Notes: generated from the letters alone by a model not told the origin. DNA of 64,000 bases from Microbacterium sp. (GCF_003248605.1 NZ_QFPF01000002.1:1-64000); one strand, 5' to 3'. Numbered from the stretch's first letter, positions 8,733 to 16,759 are shown. Numbers and translations are program-made.

Positions 8733-9368
8733 TCACCGCTCGGCGCGCGCGAGATTGGCTTCGAGCTCGTCCGCGCTCTGGCGCACCACGTATGCGGGCT
8801 GATCGCGCTCGACGCGCCAGCTCTCGGCGAGCGCGCCGGTGCTGACGGTGTCGTAGCCGAACTCGTCGTACAGGCGCGTGATGAACTCGACGCCGACGGT
8901 GGAGTCGCTCGCGGTGGCAAGCGCCCGTCGTCCCTCTGTGCCCGCGGGTGTGCCGTCGGTGAGGATCTGTCCCGACATGATGTGGTTGAAGCCCTTGACG
9001 ACGGTCGAGGCGGGCAGGCGCTCCTGCAGCATCTCGCTGGTCGTGGTCGTCTTCTCCTCGAGCTGCGCGATACGGCCGTCGCGCTCCCAGTAGTAGTTGT
9101 TGGTGTCGACGACGATCTTGCCCGCGAGGGGCTCCACCGGCACGGCGTCGATCGCCCTGAGCGGCACCGTCACGATCGCCCAGTCGCCGGCGGCCGCGGC
9201 CTCGGCGGGCGTCGCCGCCCGGGCGCGGGGACCGAGGTCGGCGACGAGTCCTTCGAGCGTCTCGGGCCCGCGCGAATTGCTGATCACGACGTCATACCCG
9301 CGGTCGACGAGACCGCGCGCGAGTGTCGATCCGATGTGTCCTGCTCCGATGATTCCTACGGTTGCCAT
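8733..9368 (-). CDS. NADPH-dependent F420 reductase-like Rossmann oxidoreductase
   Basis: A 211-aa protein starting ATVGIIGAGHIGSTLARG, an N-terminal GxGxxG dinucleotide fold. VVISNSRGPE follows at the end of the second strand; this pattern fits NADP(H) binding in the F420:NADP oxidoreductase family. VVDTNNYYWERDG and VVKGFNHIMS are typical of family members that may not use F420. Transcription appears to end at the hairpin at 8678-8700. Its physiological substrate cannot be read from sequence. Confidence 0.8.
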   Translation of the reverse strand: MATVGIIGAGHIGSTLARGLVDRGYDVVISNSRGPETLEGLVADLGPRARAATPAEAAAAGDWAIVTVPLRAIDAVPVEPLAGKIVVDTNNYYWERDGRIAQLEEKTTTTSEMLQERLPASTVVKGFNHIMSGQILTDGTPAGTEGRRALATASDSTVGVEFITRLYDEFGYDTVSTGALAESWRVERDQPAYVVRQSADELEANLARAER

Positions 9369-9442
9369 GTCGAGCCCAACACCCGGCCCCGGCGCGAGAA
9401 TTCCCGGCCGGATGAGCCGGGGATCACGGCAGGGGGCCGAGA

Positions 9443-9474
9443 AGATCCTGCGCGTCAGTGCTCGCGCAGGATCT
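9443..9474 (-). terminator. Perfect 12-bp hairpin at the end of the MerR gene
   Basis: AGATCCTGCGCG (9443-9454) and CGCGCAGGATCT (9463-9474) are perfect inverted repeats with an 8-nt loop. The loop contains the stop codon of the MerR gene (9455-9457). Its position at the very 3' end of a minus-strand gene makes it a strong candidate terminator or mRNA 3'-end stabiliser. Confidence 0.6.
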
Positions 9475-9811
9475 CGAGGAACTCGTCGGCGTACTCGAGG
9501 TGCAGTCGCAGACGATCGCGGCGCTCGGTCGCCTCGGCCGCGATGCGCGCGAAGGCCGCGCGCTGGTCGGCGTCGTCGGGATCTGCGGCGAGCGCCGCGA
9601 TCACCCCGAGCAGCTCGCCCATCTGCTCGAGCGTGTAGCCGAGCGGCTTCATCCGGCGGATGAGAAGCAGGCGGACGAGGTCGTCCTCGGTGTACAGACG
9701 GAATCCCCCCTCGGTGCGACCCGAGGGCTTGAGCAGCCCGACGTCGTCGTAGTGCCGGATCGTGCGGAGGGACATGCCGGCGCGGTCCGCGAGCTCGCCG
9801 ATGTGCATCAT
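9455..9811 (-). CDS. MerR-family transcriptional regulator
   Basis: A 118-aa MerR regulator. The winged-helix N-terminus MHIGELADRAGMSLRTIRHY plus DDVGLLKPSGRTEGGFRLY is canonical, followed by a helix with RMKPLGYTLEQMGELL and a C-terminal dimerisation coiled coil (about residues 80-115). No metal-binding cysteines are present, so an organic or redox effector is more likely. The start is preceded by CACAAT-N6 (9818-9823), a leaderless -10. The gene 3' of it encodes the F420 reductase-like protein, a plausible target. Confidence 0.88.
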   Translation of the reverse strand: MMHIGELADRAGMSLRTIRHYDDVGLLKPSGRTEGGFRLYTEDDLVRLLLIRRMKPLGYTLEQMGELLGVIAALAADPDDADQRAAFARIAAEATERRDRLRLHLEYADEFLEILREH

Positions 9812-9869
9812 GTCGTCATTGTGCCGTGTTTTGTTTCAGCCGAGTGAATCCGTGCGCCCACGTCGGCGT

Positions 9870-10208
9870 TCAGACCGGAAAGTCGGGGCGCAGATTCCAG
9901 GCGGTCTGCGTCCGGAGTCCCTCGAGCAGCGACAGGGCGTGCAGGCGCGCGTGGTCGCCGGAGACGCTCGAGTAGACATCGATGGCGAGGGGTGGCGGCT
10001 CCCCGAACTTGGGGATCTCGATCTCGGCCCAGCATCCCTCGGCGAGCGGGACGTACGGTCTTGCCGTCCGCTGATACCGCACCTCGGCATCCGCGACCAG
10101 CGCGACGATCATGAGCCCCTCGAGTTTCGTCACGGCGTTGCCGACCACGATCGTCGCGCAGTGCAGAGCGGCGGACGATTCGAAGGACGTGGCCATTGTG
10201 CGGTCCAT
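9870..10208 (-). CDS. Hypothetical protein
   Basis: A 112-aa protein that I do not recognise. It is soluble, with a central segment rich in aromatic and proline residues (YVPLAEGCWAEIEIPKFGEP) and a C-terminus reading TQTAWNLRPDFPV. It is divergent from the aldo/keto reductase gene at 10238, with only 29 bp between the start codons. No catalytic motif is visible. Coding is supported by codon bias and by a clean fit between its neighbours. Confidence 0.55.
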   Translation of the reverse strand: MDRTMATSFESSAALHCATIVVGNAVTKLEGLMIVALVADAEVRYQRTARPYVPLAEGCWAEIEIPKFGEPPPLAIDVYSSVSGDHARLHALSLLEGLRTQTAWNLRPDFPV

Positions 10209-10237
10209 CGTAGGCGTGTCAGGGGCAGGATGGACTC

Positions 10238-11071
10238 ATGGTCACGATTCCCGGCATCACGCTCAACGACGGTCAGCCCTTCGCAGAGATCGGTCTCGGT
10301 ACGTACAACCTGCAGGGGGAAGACGGCATCGAGGCGATCGTCTCGGCGATCGACGCCGGCTACCGCGTGCTCGACTCGGCGGTCAACTACGAGAACGAGG
10401 TCGAGGTGGGTGAGGCGGTGCGCCGATCGGGCGTCGCCCGCGACGACCTCGTCGTCACGACAAAGGTGCCGGGCCGGCACCATGGGCGCGACGAGGTGAC
10501 GGCGAGCGCCGAGGAGTCGATCGAGCGACTGGGGCTCGATCGCATCGATCTGTATCTGATCCACTGGCCGAACCCGGCGGTCGACAAGTACGTCGACACC
10601 TATCGCGGCATGCTGGATCTGCGCGAGCGGGGGCTCGTCCGATCCGTCGGCGTCTCGAACTTCACCGTGCCGATGCTCGAGCGCCTCATCGACGAGACGG
10701 GCGTCGTACCGGCCGTCAATCAGGTGGAGCTGCACCCCTACTTCCCGCAGGCGGCGCTGCGGGCGTTCCACGCCGAGCACGGCATCCGCACCGAGAGCTG
10801 GAGCCCGCTGGCCCGGCGCAGCGAACTGCTCACCGAGCCCCTCCTGCGAGACCTCGCGGCGGTGCACGGGGTCACCCCGACGCAGATCGTGCTGCGCTGG
10901 CACGTCGAGTTGGGCAGCACCGCGATCCCCAAGTCGGGCGACGCCGACCGTCAGCGCGAGAACGCCGACGTCTTCGGGTTCGCCCTCGACGCCGACGAGG
11001 TCGCCGCGATCGCAGCCCTCGAGCGAGGACGCCTGTGGAACGGCGACCCCGACACGCACGAGGAGTTCTGA
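10238..11071 (+). CDS. Aldo/keto reductase (2,5-diketo-gluconate reductase type)
   Basis: A 277-aa (alpha/beta)8-barrel NADPH-dependent aldo/keto reductase. The family tetrad is visible: Asp in RVLDSAVNY, the catalytic Tyr in the same motif, Lys in TTKVPG and His in YLIHWPNP. VSNFTVPMLERL and VNQVELHPYFPQ are family signatures, and IPKSGDADRQREN is the NADPH 2'-phosphate binding loop. The start has CAGGAT-N6-ATG, consistent with leaderless transcription. The PQQ dehydrogenase gene starts inside its 3' end. Confidence 0.88.
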   Translation: MVTIPGITLNDGQPFAEIGLGTYNLQGEDGIEAIVSAIDAGYRVLDSAVNYENEVEVGEAVRRSGVARDDLVVTTKVPGRHHGRDEVTASAEESIERLGLDRIDLYLIHWPNPAVDKYVDTYRGMLDLRERGLVRSVGVSNFTVPMLERLIDETGVVPAVNQVELHPYFPQAALRAFHAEHGIRTESWSPLARRSELLTEPLLRDLAAVHGVTPTQIVLRWHVELGSTAIPKSGDADRQRENADVFGFALDADEVAAIAALERGRLWNGDPDTHEEF

Positions 11072-12186
11072 TCCGCCCCCGCGGGTGTCGTGGTGGCGCA
11101 CTCGCGCTGGGACTCCTGGTGCTGGTGGGGTGTTCCGCGCCTGCAGCCGCGCCGTCGACGCCGTCCGCGGTCGCGCCGGCGCCCTCGCCTGCGGCGTCGA
11201 CCGCTGCGCCGCTACCGCAGGCGCCCACCGATGTCGTGACGGGACTTTCCGCACCGTGGTCGGTGGTCTTCGCGGGCGGTTCGGTGCTGATCTCCGAGCG
11301 CGATTCCGCCCGCGTTCTCGAGGTGACGGCGGCGGGCACGGTCCGCGAGGCGGCGGTCATCGACGGCGTCGCGACCGGCGGCGAGGGTGGGCTGCTCGGA
11401 CTCGCCGTCGCCCCCGCGGGTGACGCGCTGTACGTCTACTCCACGGGGGCCGACGCCAACCGCGTGCAGCGCTACCCGCTCGAGGGCGAGGCGGGCGCCT
11501 GGGCGCTCGGCTCACCGACCATCGTGATCGACGGATTGCCCAGGGCAGGCAACCACAACGGCGGGCGGATCGCCTTCGGGCCCGACGGTGCGCTGTACAT
11601 CACGACGGGGGATGCCGGCGATCCGGCCACCGCGCAGGATCCCGGCTCCCTCGCGGGCAAGATCCTGCGGGTGACGCCGGCTGGCGGCATCCCCGCCGAC
11701 AACCCGGTCGCGGGATCGCCGGTCTACAGCCTCGGGCACCGCAACGTGCAGGGACTGGCGTGGGCCGACGACGGCCGCCTGTTCGCGAGCGAGTTCGGTC
11801 AGAACGCGTTCGACGAGCTCAACATCATCGAGCCGGGCGCCAACTACGGATGGCCCGAGTTCGAGGGTGCAGGGGGAGCGGCCGCGGGGTTCGTCGATCC
11901 CGTGCAGCAGTGGCCCACCGACGCGGCGAGCCCGTCCGGTATCGCCGTCGTGGGCGACACCCTCTACATCGCCAACCTGCGCGGCCGGGTGCTGCGGGCC
12001 GTCGCGGTTGATGACCCGTCGACGGCGACCGAGTATCTCGCGGGGCAGTACGGGAGGCTTCGCGCCGTCGCGGCGGCTCCCGACGGCGCCCTCTGGATCG
12101 TCACGAACAACACCGACGGGCGCGGGGAGCCTGCGCCGGGGGACGACCGCATCGTCGCGATCGACCCCACGGTCGTCAGTCCCTGA
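11035..12186 (+). CDS. PQQ-dependent sugar dehydrogenase, lipoprotein
   Basis: An approximately 383-aa six-bladed propeller of the soluble glucose dehydrogenase (GSDH) family. A lipoprotein signal precedes the lipobox LVGC. Family motifs include GLLGLAVAP, NHNGGRIAFGPDGALYITTG, LGHRNVQGLAW and ELNIIEPGANYGWPEF. The only upstream start is GTG at 11035, which overlaps the aldo/keto reductase by 37 bp. CTG at 11068, just after GAGGAG, is an alternative start that would give a more typical signal peptide. Members oxidise aldoses with PQQ or act as orphan propellers. Confidence 0.85.
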   Translation: MERRPRHARGVLIRPRGCRGGALALGLLVLVGCSAPAAAPSTPSAVAPAPSPAASTAAPLPQAPTDVVTGLSAPWSVVFAGGSVLISERDSARVLEVTAAGTVREAAVIDGVATGGEGGLLGLAVAPAGDALYVYSTGADANRVQRYPLEGEAGAWALGSPTIVIDGLPRAGNHNGGRIAFGPDGALYITTGDAGDPATAQDPGSLAGKILRVTPAGGIPADNPVAGSPVYSLGHRNVQGLAWADDGRLFASEFGQNAFDELNIIEPGANYGWPEFEGAGGAAAGFVDPVQQWPTDAASPSGIAVVGDTLYIANLRGRVLRAVAVDDPSTATEYLAGQYGRLRAVAAAPDGALWIVTNNTDGRGEPAPGDDRIVAIDPTVVSP

Positions 12187-12191
12187 GCGCC

Positions 12192-12611
12192 TCAGTCCTC
12201 GGGGGCGTTGAGCGCCAGCATCCAGTCGATGCCGAAGCGGTCGGTGAGCATGCCGAAGCGGCCGCCCCAGGGCGGGGTGTCGAAGGGCATGACGACGGTG
12301 CCTCCCTCGGCGAGGCCCGCCCAGTACTTCTCGAGCGCCGACTCGTCGTCGCCCGAGACCGACACCGACATGCCGGCGGGCTAGCGGTAGGGCATGCCGC
12401 TCGGGGTGTCGGCGGCCATCAGCACAAAACCGTCGGGGGTCTCGAGCTGCGCGTGCATGACGAGGTGGTTCTCGCTCGGGTCCTGTCCCATGTCGTAGGA
12501 CTCGAAGGTGTCGATCGAGAGCTCACCCCCGAAGACTGCCCGATAGTGCTCCATCGCCTGGCGGGCGGTGTCGCGGAACGAGATGTACGGGTTGAGGCTG
12601 GCCATGAGCAT
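12192..12611 (-). pseudogene. VOC/PhnB-like glyoxalase-fold protein with in-frame stop
   Basis: The frame from ATG 12611 encodes a PhnB/VOC-superfamily protein (LNPYISFRDTARQAMEHY, VFGGELS), but codon 77 is TAG (12381-12383) after SGMPYR. The same frame continues as PAGMSVSVSGDDE to LTDRFGIDWMLALNAPED and ends at 12192, giving the expected family length of 139 codons. GAG to TAG, a single substitution, would explain it, since family members often have Glu there. Both halves retain family motifs, so the gene was intact until recently, or the base is an error. Confidence 0.85.
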
Positions 12612-12714
12612 TCCTGTCTGTCGTTGACGGATGCCGCGCCCGGCCGTGCGGCACGCCCAGTGTGGCCCCGACCACCGACACGCACAAGGGCCCCGATGCG
12701 CGCCGTCGACGCCC

Positions 12715-13503
12715 TCAGTGCGGGGCGTGGTACTCGGCGGTGTCGCGCTTCCAATAGCCCTTGATGACGACCTGTTCGGCGGAGAGCCCCCAGCGCTCGA
12801 GCAGCAGCGCGCGGCCGGAGCGGACGATCGACTGCTCGGCGGCGACGAACCCGAACACAGCGCCGTCGGGGCGTTCGCCGGCCCCGATCTCGTCGAGCCG
12901 GGTGGTCAGCGCCGACCCCGCCGGCTCCGCGCCGCGGTGCACGAACTCCACCCGCACACCCACGGGGGCGGTGAGGGGCAGCTCGTGCGCGGCGTCCTGC
13001 ACCTCGATCACGATCCGCCCCCGCGTGTCGGGCTCCATCAGCGCGACGAATCGGCGGATCGCCGGAATGGCGGTCTCGTCGCCCGCGAGCAGCCACGCGT
13101 CGGGGGTGCCCTCGATCACCATCGATCCACGAGGCCCGCCGACGCCGACCTCCGATCCCAGCGGGGCGTTCGCCGCCCACACGCCCGCCACGCCCGAGTC
13201 GCCGTGCACGACGAACTCGAGCTCCAGCCAGTCGTCGCCGAACGCCAGCGGCGTGTACTCGCGGCTGGGTGCCGCCCGCATCTCCTCGATCGAATCGACC
13301 GGGGCGTCCGGGAAGAACACGCGGATGTGGTCGTCGCTGCCGAGCGAGGTGAAACCGCGCAGATCCTCGCCCTGCAGACGCACCCGCACGTAGTGCGGGG
13401 TGAGCCGCTCCCGGGCGACGAGGACCGCCCTGCGGAATCGCAGCTCGAGCGGGGCGCGTCCGAGGGAGAAGCCGGAGGAGATCGCGGAATCGGTCGTCGT
13501 CAT
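12715..13503 (-). CDS. Siderophore-interacting protein (ferric-siderophore reductase)
   Basis: A 262-aa SIP-family flavoprotein. The FAD-binding N-domain includes RVRLQGEDLRGF and the motif REYTPLAF (RxYT), the flavin-binding site. A NAD(P)H-binding domain with WLLAGDETAIPAIRRF follows. It probably reduces Fe(III)-siderophore complexes in the cytoplasm to release iron. The iron box at 13506-13524 covers the promoter and lies directly in front of the start, so expression should be repressed by DtxR/IdeR when iron is plentiful. Confidence 0.92.
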   Translation of the reverse strand: MTTTDSAISSGFSLGRAPLELRFRRAVLVARERLTPHYVRVRLQGEDLRGFTSLGSDDHIRVFFPDAPVDSIEEMRAAPSREYTPLAFGDDWLELEFVVHGDSGVAGVWAANAPLGSEVGVGGPRGSMVIEGTPDAWLLAGDETAIPAIRRFVALMEPDTRGRIVIEVQDAAHELPLTAPVGVRVEFVHRGAEPAGSALTTRLDEIGAGERPDGAVFGFVAAEQSIVRSGRALLLERWGLSAEQVVIKGYWKRDTAEYHAPH

Positions 13504-13505
13504 GC

Positions 13506-13524
13506 AAGTTAGGCTAACCTACAT
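13506..13524 (-). promoter_or_regulatory. DtxR/IdeR iron box over a leaderless promoter
   Basis: AAGTTAGGCTAACCTACAT on the plus strand contains GTTAGGCTAACCTA, a 14-bp exact match to the known DtxR/IdeR consensus. On the minus strand the TAGCCT inside it (13511-13516) sits 7 nt before the ATG at 13503 and can serve as the -10, so metal-loaded repressor would block the polymerase site itself. Confidence 0.85.
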
Positions 13525-13537
13525 TCCGCCGCCGTCC

Positions 13538-13723
13538 CTACGGCCCCGCAACGATCTCGCAGTCCGATCCGGGCGCGAGGATCCCCTCGTGGCCGTCGTC
13601 ATAACGCACCACCAGCAGGGGTTCGTCGTCGCGTCCGCGGATCTCGATGACTTCGCCGGTGCGTTCCGGCGTCCCGACCGTGCGCCCGTGGATGAGCACG
13701 CGGTCTCCGACTCTGGCTCGCAT
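13538..13723 (-). CDS. DUF1918 domain protein
   Basis: A 61-aa protein of the DUF1918 family, SH3-like small beta-barrel proteins common in actinobacteria: MRARVGDRVLIHGRTVG, RTGEVIEIRG and YDDGHEGILAPG. The ATG at 13723 is chosen over an upstream start at 13744 because a near-perfect ribosome binding site (AGGAGGT, 13731-13737) lies 7 nt before it. The molecular role is not known. It lies upstream of the siderophore-interacting protein gene in the same orientation. Confidence 0.85.
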   Translation of the reverse strand: MRARVGDRVLIHGRTVGTPERTGEVIEIRGRDDEPLLVVRYDDGHEGILAPGSDCEIVAGP

Positions 13724-13796
13724 GCCGCTCACCTCCTGCCGCACACGATACGTCGCCTACGCCGCGGAGGGTAGGCCCCGCACGACGGATCGCCCG

Positions 13797-14015
13797 CTAC
13801 AGCTGGATGCCGTGATCCTCGTCGTTCACGCCCACGTTGCGTCCCCGCCAGGACTCGTAGGCGAGCAGCCAGCCGAGCGAGACGATGACCCCGATCGTGA
13901 GCCCGAGCAGCCAGTTCTGCAGGACCAGTCCCACGAGCACGCCGGCCGCGAGCAGTCCGATCGTGCCGAGTAGCCAGGTCCATCGGCCGCGCGGCCAGGG
14001 GGTTCGCTCCGTCAT
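13797..14015 (-). CDS. Small two-helix membrane protein
   Basis: A 72-aa protein with a basic N-terminus (RTPWPRGRWTW) and two membrane helices, about residues 13-31 and 34-52, ending in a short acidic tail (VNDEDHGIQL). No family recognised. It is transcribed on the minus strand, 80 bp from the divergent DUF1918-side genes. Confidence 0.55.
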   Translation of the reverse strand: MTERTPWPRGRWTWLLGTIGLLAAGVLVGLVLQNWLLGLTIGVIVSLGWLLAYESWRGRNVGVNDEDHGIQL

Positions 14016-14110
14016 GCGCCCCAGCCTAGGGCTCGCCGGGCGTGTGGGCCGGGAGCGGGTCTTGCCGCACCCGCCCCGGGTGGAGTTGAGTAGTCGTGGA
14101 GTGTGATCGC

Positions 14111-14767
14111 ATGTCCAGGCATCTGCTGCTTCTTTCGCGGGGGCTCGGCGCCCTCCCCGAGTTCGTCGAGACGAGGGTGCGCAAGCACCCCGGTGCCGTG
14201 CGCGTCGCGTTCGTGCCGACTGCCGGCCGCGAGCGCGCCGACTCCGGCCTTGTCGACGCCGACCGGCGCGCGCTCGCCGCGATCGGATACGACGTGCACG
14301 ATGTCGACATCGCCGAGGTGACCGGTTCGCGCCTCAGCGCCGCGCTGCGTGAATCCGACCTGGTCTACGTCGCGGACGGCGATGTGTTCGTGCTGCTGCA
14401 TCACATGCGGGCCTCGGGATTCGCGTGGATGCTGCCCTCTATGCTCGATGAGGGACTCGTCTACGTCGGAACGGGCGCCGGGGCGGTCGTGATGGGCCCC
14501 GACGTCTCGCCCCTGACGCCCATGCACGACCGCGCGAGCGCGCCGGATCTGACCTCGACGACGGGGCTGCACCTTCTCGGGGTGGTTCCGCTGCCGCACG
14601 CGGACGGGGCGCTCTTCGGACGGGAGGTGATCGAGCGGGTGCGCGCGCAGTACGCGCGCGAGTTCCACCTCGAGCCTCTCACCGACGATCAGGCCATCAT
14701 CGTCGAGGACGACGCGGCCGCCGTCGTCGAGTCGGTGCTGGTCGATGTCGCGTCCTCGCCGGGCTGA
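14111..14767 (+). CDS. Peptidase S51 / class I glutamine amidotransferase-like protein lacking the catalytic Ser
   Basis: A 218-aa flavodoxin-like protein of the dipeptidase E (S51) type: RVAFVPTAGRERAD, LVYVADGDVFVLLHHMR and the nucleophile-elbow region YVGTGAGAVVMGPDV. In active S51 enzymes the elbow reads GxSAGA; here the Ser position is Gly (GTGAGA), so it is probably a non-catalytic homologue or uses another residue. Start chosen at ATG 14111 (MSRHLLLLSRG), although an in-frame start 15 bp upstream exists. It runs convergent with the DNA glycosylase gene. Confidence 0.75.
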   Translation: MSRHLLLLSRGLGALPEFVETRVRKHPGAVRVAFVPTAGRERADSGLVDADRRALAAIGYDVHDVDIAEVTGSRLSAALRESDLVYVADGDVFVLLHHMRASGFAWMLPSMLDEGLVYVGTGAGAVVMGPDVSPLTPMHDRASAPDLTSTTGLHLLGVVPLPHADGALFGREVIERVRAQYAREFHLEPLTDDQAIIVEDDAAAVVESVLVDVASSPG

Positions 14768-14777
14768 GTCGGCGGGG

Positions 14778-15725
14778 TCACCGGTCTCGGTGGTCCTCGG
14801 GGGCCAGGCGCGGCCCCCGCCTCGGTTCGACGACGCCGCTGGCGTAGATCAGCCGGATCACGCGCTGCCGATGGCCCGCCCACGGCGAGAGCAGCTCCAG
14901 CATCCCGTCGTCGTCGGTGCGCCGCCCCGTCAGGGCGAAGCCGACCTGATGCGCGAGGTGGTAGTCGCCCACGCTCACGGCGTCGGGGTCGCCGAAAGCG
15001 CGTATGCGCGCCTCTGCGGCGGTCCACACGCCGATGCCGCGCACGCTGGTCAGCACCGCATCACGATCGGCGCCGGTCGCCGCGGCGGCACGGGCGAGCG
15101 AGGGTCCCACGCGGGCGGCCTCGACGATGGTGCGGGCCTGCGGCGGCTCGAGCCCCGCGCGGTGGAAGTCCCACGACGGGATCGCGCGCCAGCCCTCGAT
15201 GCTCGGCGGCGCGTACATCGGGGCCGGTGTCGGTCCGGGGGCGCGCTCGCCGTGCCAGGTGACGAGTCGTCGCCACGCCGCGAAGGCCTGCAGCCCCGTG
15301 ACCTTCTGCTCGATGATCGCGCAGACGAGGGGGTCGAAGACGATGTCGGTGCGGCCGAGGCGCAGTCCGGGCGAGCGACGATGCGCGTCGGCGACGAGGG
15401 GGTGCAGCCCGGCGTCGAACCCCGTGGTGTCGTCCTGTGCGCCGCACAGCGCGGGCAGCTGATCGAGCGCCCATTCGGCACCCGGCCCCCACGCGGCGCC
15501 GCGGACGACTCCGCCCGGCGCCGCGCGAAGCGCAAGCGTCGCGACTCCGCGGGGGGTGCGACTGGCCCGCCAGATCACCGGCCCGTCGACGACAAAGGCG
15601 GGATCGTTGCGTCCCCGCTTCTGCACACCGACCACCCGGCGCAGATCGAGAGGGTGCGCGGGGCGGTACTCCGTCTCGAGGGGGCGAGCGGATGCTGTGG
15701 TCACAGCATCCCGTCTCGTCGTCAT
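14778..15725 (-). CDS. HhH-GPD DNA glycosylase (AlkA-like)
   Basis: A 315-aa base-excision repair enzyme. The N-terminal domain is AlkA-like. The helix-hairpin-helix with VRGIGVWTAAEARI (about residues 228-241) binds DNA, and the GPD segment DPDAVSVGDYHLAHQVGF contains the expected catalytic Asp (VGD) near residue 254. IIEQKVTGLQAFAAWRRL precedes it. It should remove alkylated purines such as 3-methyladenine. Convergent with the S51-like gene, with 10 bp between stops. Confidence 0.85.
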   Translation of the reverse strand: MTTRRDAVTTASARPLETEYRPAHPLDLRRVVGVQKRGRNDPAFVVDGPVIWRASRTPRGVATLALRAAPGGVVRGAAWGPGAEWALDQLPALCGAQDDTTGFDAGLHPLVADAHRRSPGLRLGRTDIVFDPLVCAIIEQKVTGLQAFAAWRRLVTWHGERAPGPTPAPMYAPPSIEGWRAIPSWDFHRAGLEPPQARTIVEAARVGPSLARAAAATGADRDAVLTSVRGIGVWTAAEARIRAFGDPDAVSVGDYHLAHQVGFALTGRRTDDDGMLELLSPWAGHRQRVIRLIYASGVVEPRRGPRLAPEDHRDR

Positions 15726-15753
15726 GGGGCCACCCTACGTCGCCCCGCCGACG

Positions 15754-16482
15754 TCAGAACCGGTCGGGCGAAGGGGTGCCGTGGCCGTAGCGGATCGAGA
15801 CGTCCGCGTGCCGGTCGAAGCGGTAGCCGACCCCGCGCACGGTGCGCACGATGTCTTCGTAGCGGCCGAGCTTGGCGCGCAGACGCCGCACGTGCACGTC
15901 GATCGTGCGCTCGCCGGGCGCCTCGTCGTCGGTCGATGCCGACCAGAGCGACGAGACGAGCTCGGTGCGCTCGATCGTGCGTCCCTCGCGCAGCACGAGG
16001 TACTGCAGCAGCTCGAACTCCTTGTAGGTGAACGCCGCCGAATCACCGTCGAGGAACACCTTCTTGCGCGAGATGTCGACGACGACGCCCGCGGGGGCGC
16101 GGTTCTCGTCCTCGTCATCCGGCTTGGCGCGGGCGACCGCGCTGGGCTCGTGCAGCGCCAGACGCACCAGGTCGACGTCGCGGCCTCCCGCGTTGGTGGG
16201 AGCGAGGGCGACGGTGGCGTACGTCTCGGCGGAGGGGGCGATCTCGGCGAGGGTGCGGCGCAGTGCCTCGACGATCGTGCCGAGGCTCACGCCGTCGGCG
16301 GCGGCCTTGGCCTCGTCGAGTCCCACGTAGAGCGCGAAGCCGCGGGGTGCGGTGCCGGCAGGAAGGGCGCGTGCGGCGGGAGCTGCGGGTGCGGCCGCTG
16401 CGGGTGCGGGCTGCACGGGTTCGACGGCGCGAAGGTGCGAGGGGCGAGTGGCGGGACGCTCGAGAAGGGCGGTGTTCGACAT
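15754..16482 (-). CDS. Orphan winged-helix transcriptional regulator
   Basis: A 242-aa protein with an OmpR/PhoB-type winged helix in its C-terminal third (FTYKEFELLQYLVLREGRTI, SLWSASTDDEAPGERTIDVH, RTVRGVGYRF) but no receiver domain. The N-terminus is a Pro/Ala-rich linker, then a unique alpha/beta segment (GFALYVGLDEAKAAADGVSL). Start ATG 16482 is preferred to longer frames because MSNTALLERP opens the conserved-looking part and a GAGGA ribosome site precedes it. Transcription probably starts at the promoter at 16767-16796, giving a long leader with a small ORF. Confidence 0.8.
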   Translation of the reverse strand: MSNTALLERPATRPSHLRAVEPVQPAPAAAAPAAPAARALPAGTAPRGFALYVGLDEAKAAADGVSLGTIVEALRRTLAEIAPSAETYATVALAPTNAGGRDVDLVRLALHEPSAVARAKPDDEDENRAPAGVVVDISRKKVFLDGDSAAFTYKEFELLQYLVLREGRTIERTELVSSLWSASTDDEAPGERTIDVHVRRLRAKLGRYEDIVRTVRGVGYRFDRHADVSIRYGHGTPSPDRF

Positions 16483-16657
16483 GGTGGTGGTGTCCTCGGA
16501 AGGAAGGGAACCCTGCGGGTTCGGAAGTGCTGCGATGGTCCGGCCCGGGGCCGGGGGCGAAGCATCCGGATCGACGCGCGTCTCGCGCGGATCCTGTGCT
16601 CGGGGGCTCTTCACCGTGGTTTCAGAAGCGGCGGACGAGCCCGGCGGTATCACCGAG
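16483..16657 (-). other. Leader region of the winged-helix gene
   Basis: This stretch carries no gene. Between the small ORF and the winged-helix gene the minus strand can fold into GAACCC-GCA-GGGTTC (16508-16522), a perfect 6-bp stem with a 3-nt loop just before the ribosome site, and a weaker CGCGCG-containing stem about 50 nt earlier. These could be attenuator elements if the small ORF controls the downstream gene. That is inference from layout. Confidence 0.35.
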
Positions 16658-16759
16658 TCAGCGGCACATTCGACAGCACATGACAACGCGGCCGGCCATC
16701 ATCGTGCCGGCACTCCCGTTCGCCTCCCAGGCGGACAGCGGGCGTGCGTAGTCAGTCAT
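16658..16759 (-). CDS. Leaderless Cys-rich small ORF (candidate leader peptide)
   Basis: A 33-aa reading frame, MTDYARPLSAWEANGSAG followed by 15 residues ending VVMCCRMCR. Its ATG is exactly 7 nt after the -10 of the promoter at 16767-16796, so the transcript would begin at the start codon. Three of the last six residues are Cys. This is reminiscent of the Cys-containing leaderless uORFs known from mycobacteria for cysteine-responsive attenuation. Whether it regulates the winged-helix gene 176 nt downstream is not shown. No homologue is known to me. Confidence 0.5.
   Translation of the reverse strand: MTDYARPLSAWEANGSAGTMMAGRVVMCCRMCR

Noticed and set aside
12381-12383. Stop-codon recoding or readthrough in the VOC gene
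   Set aside because: No selenocysteine or pyrrolysine context, and Glu is the usual residue, so a point mutation or error is more likely.
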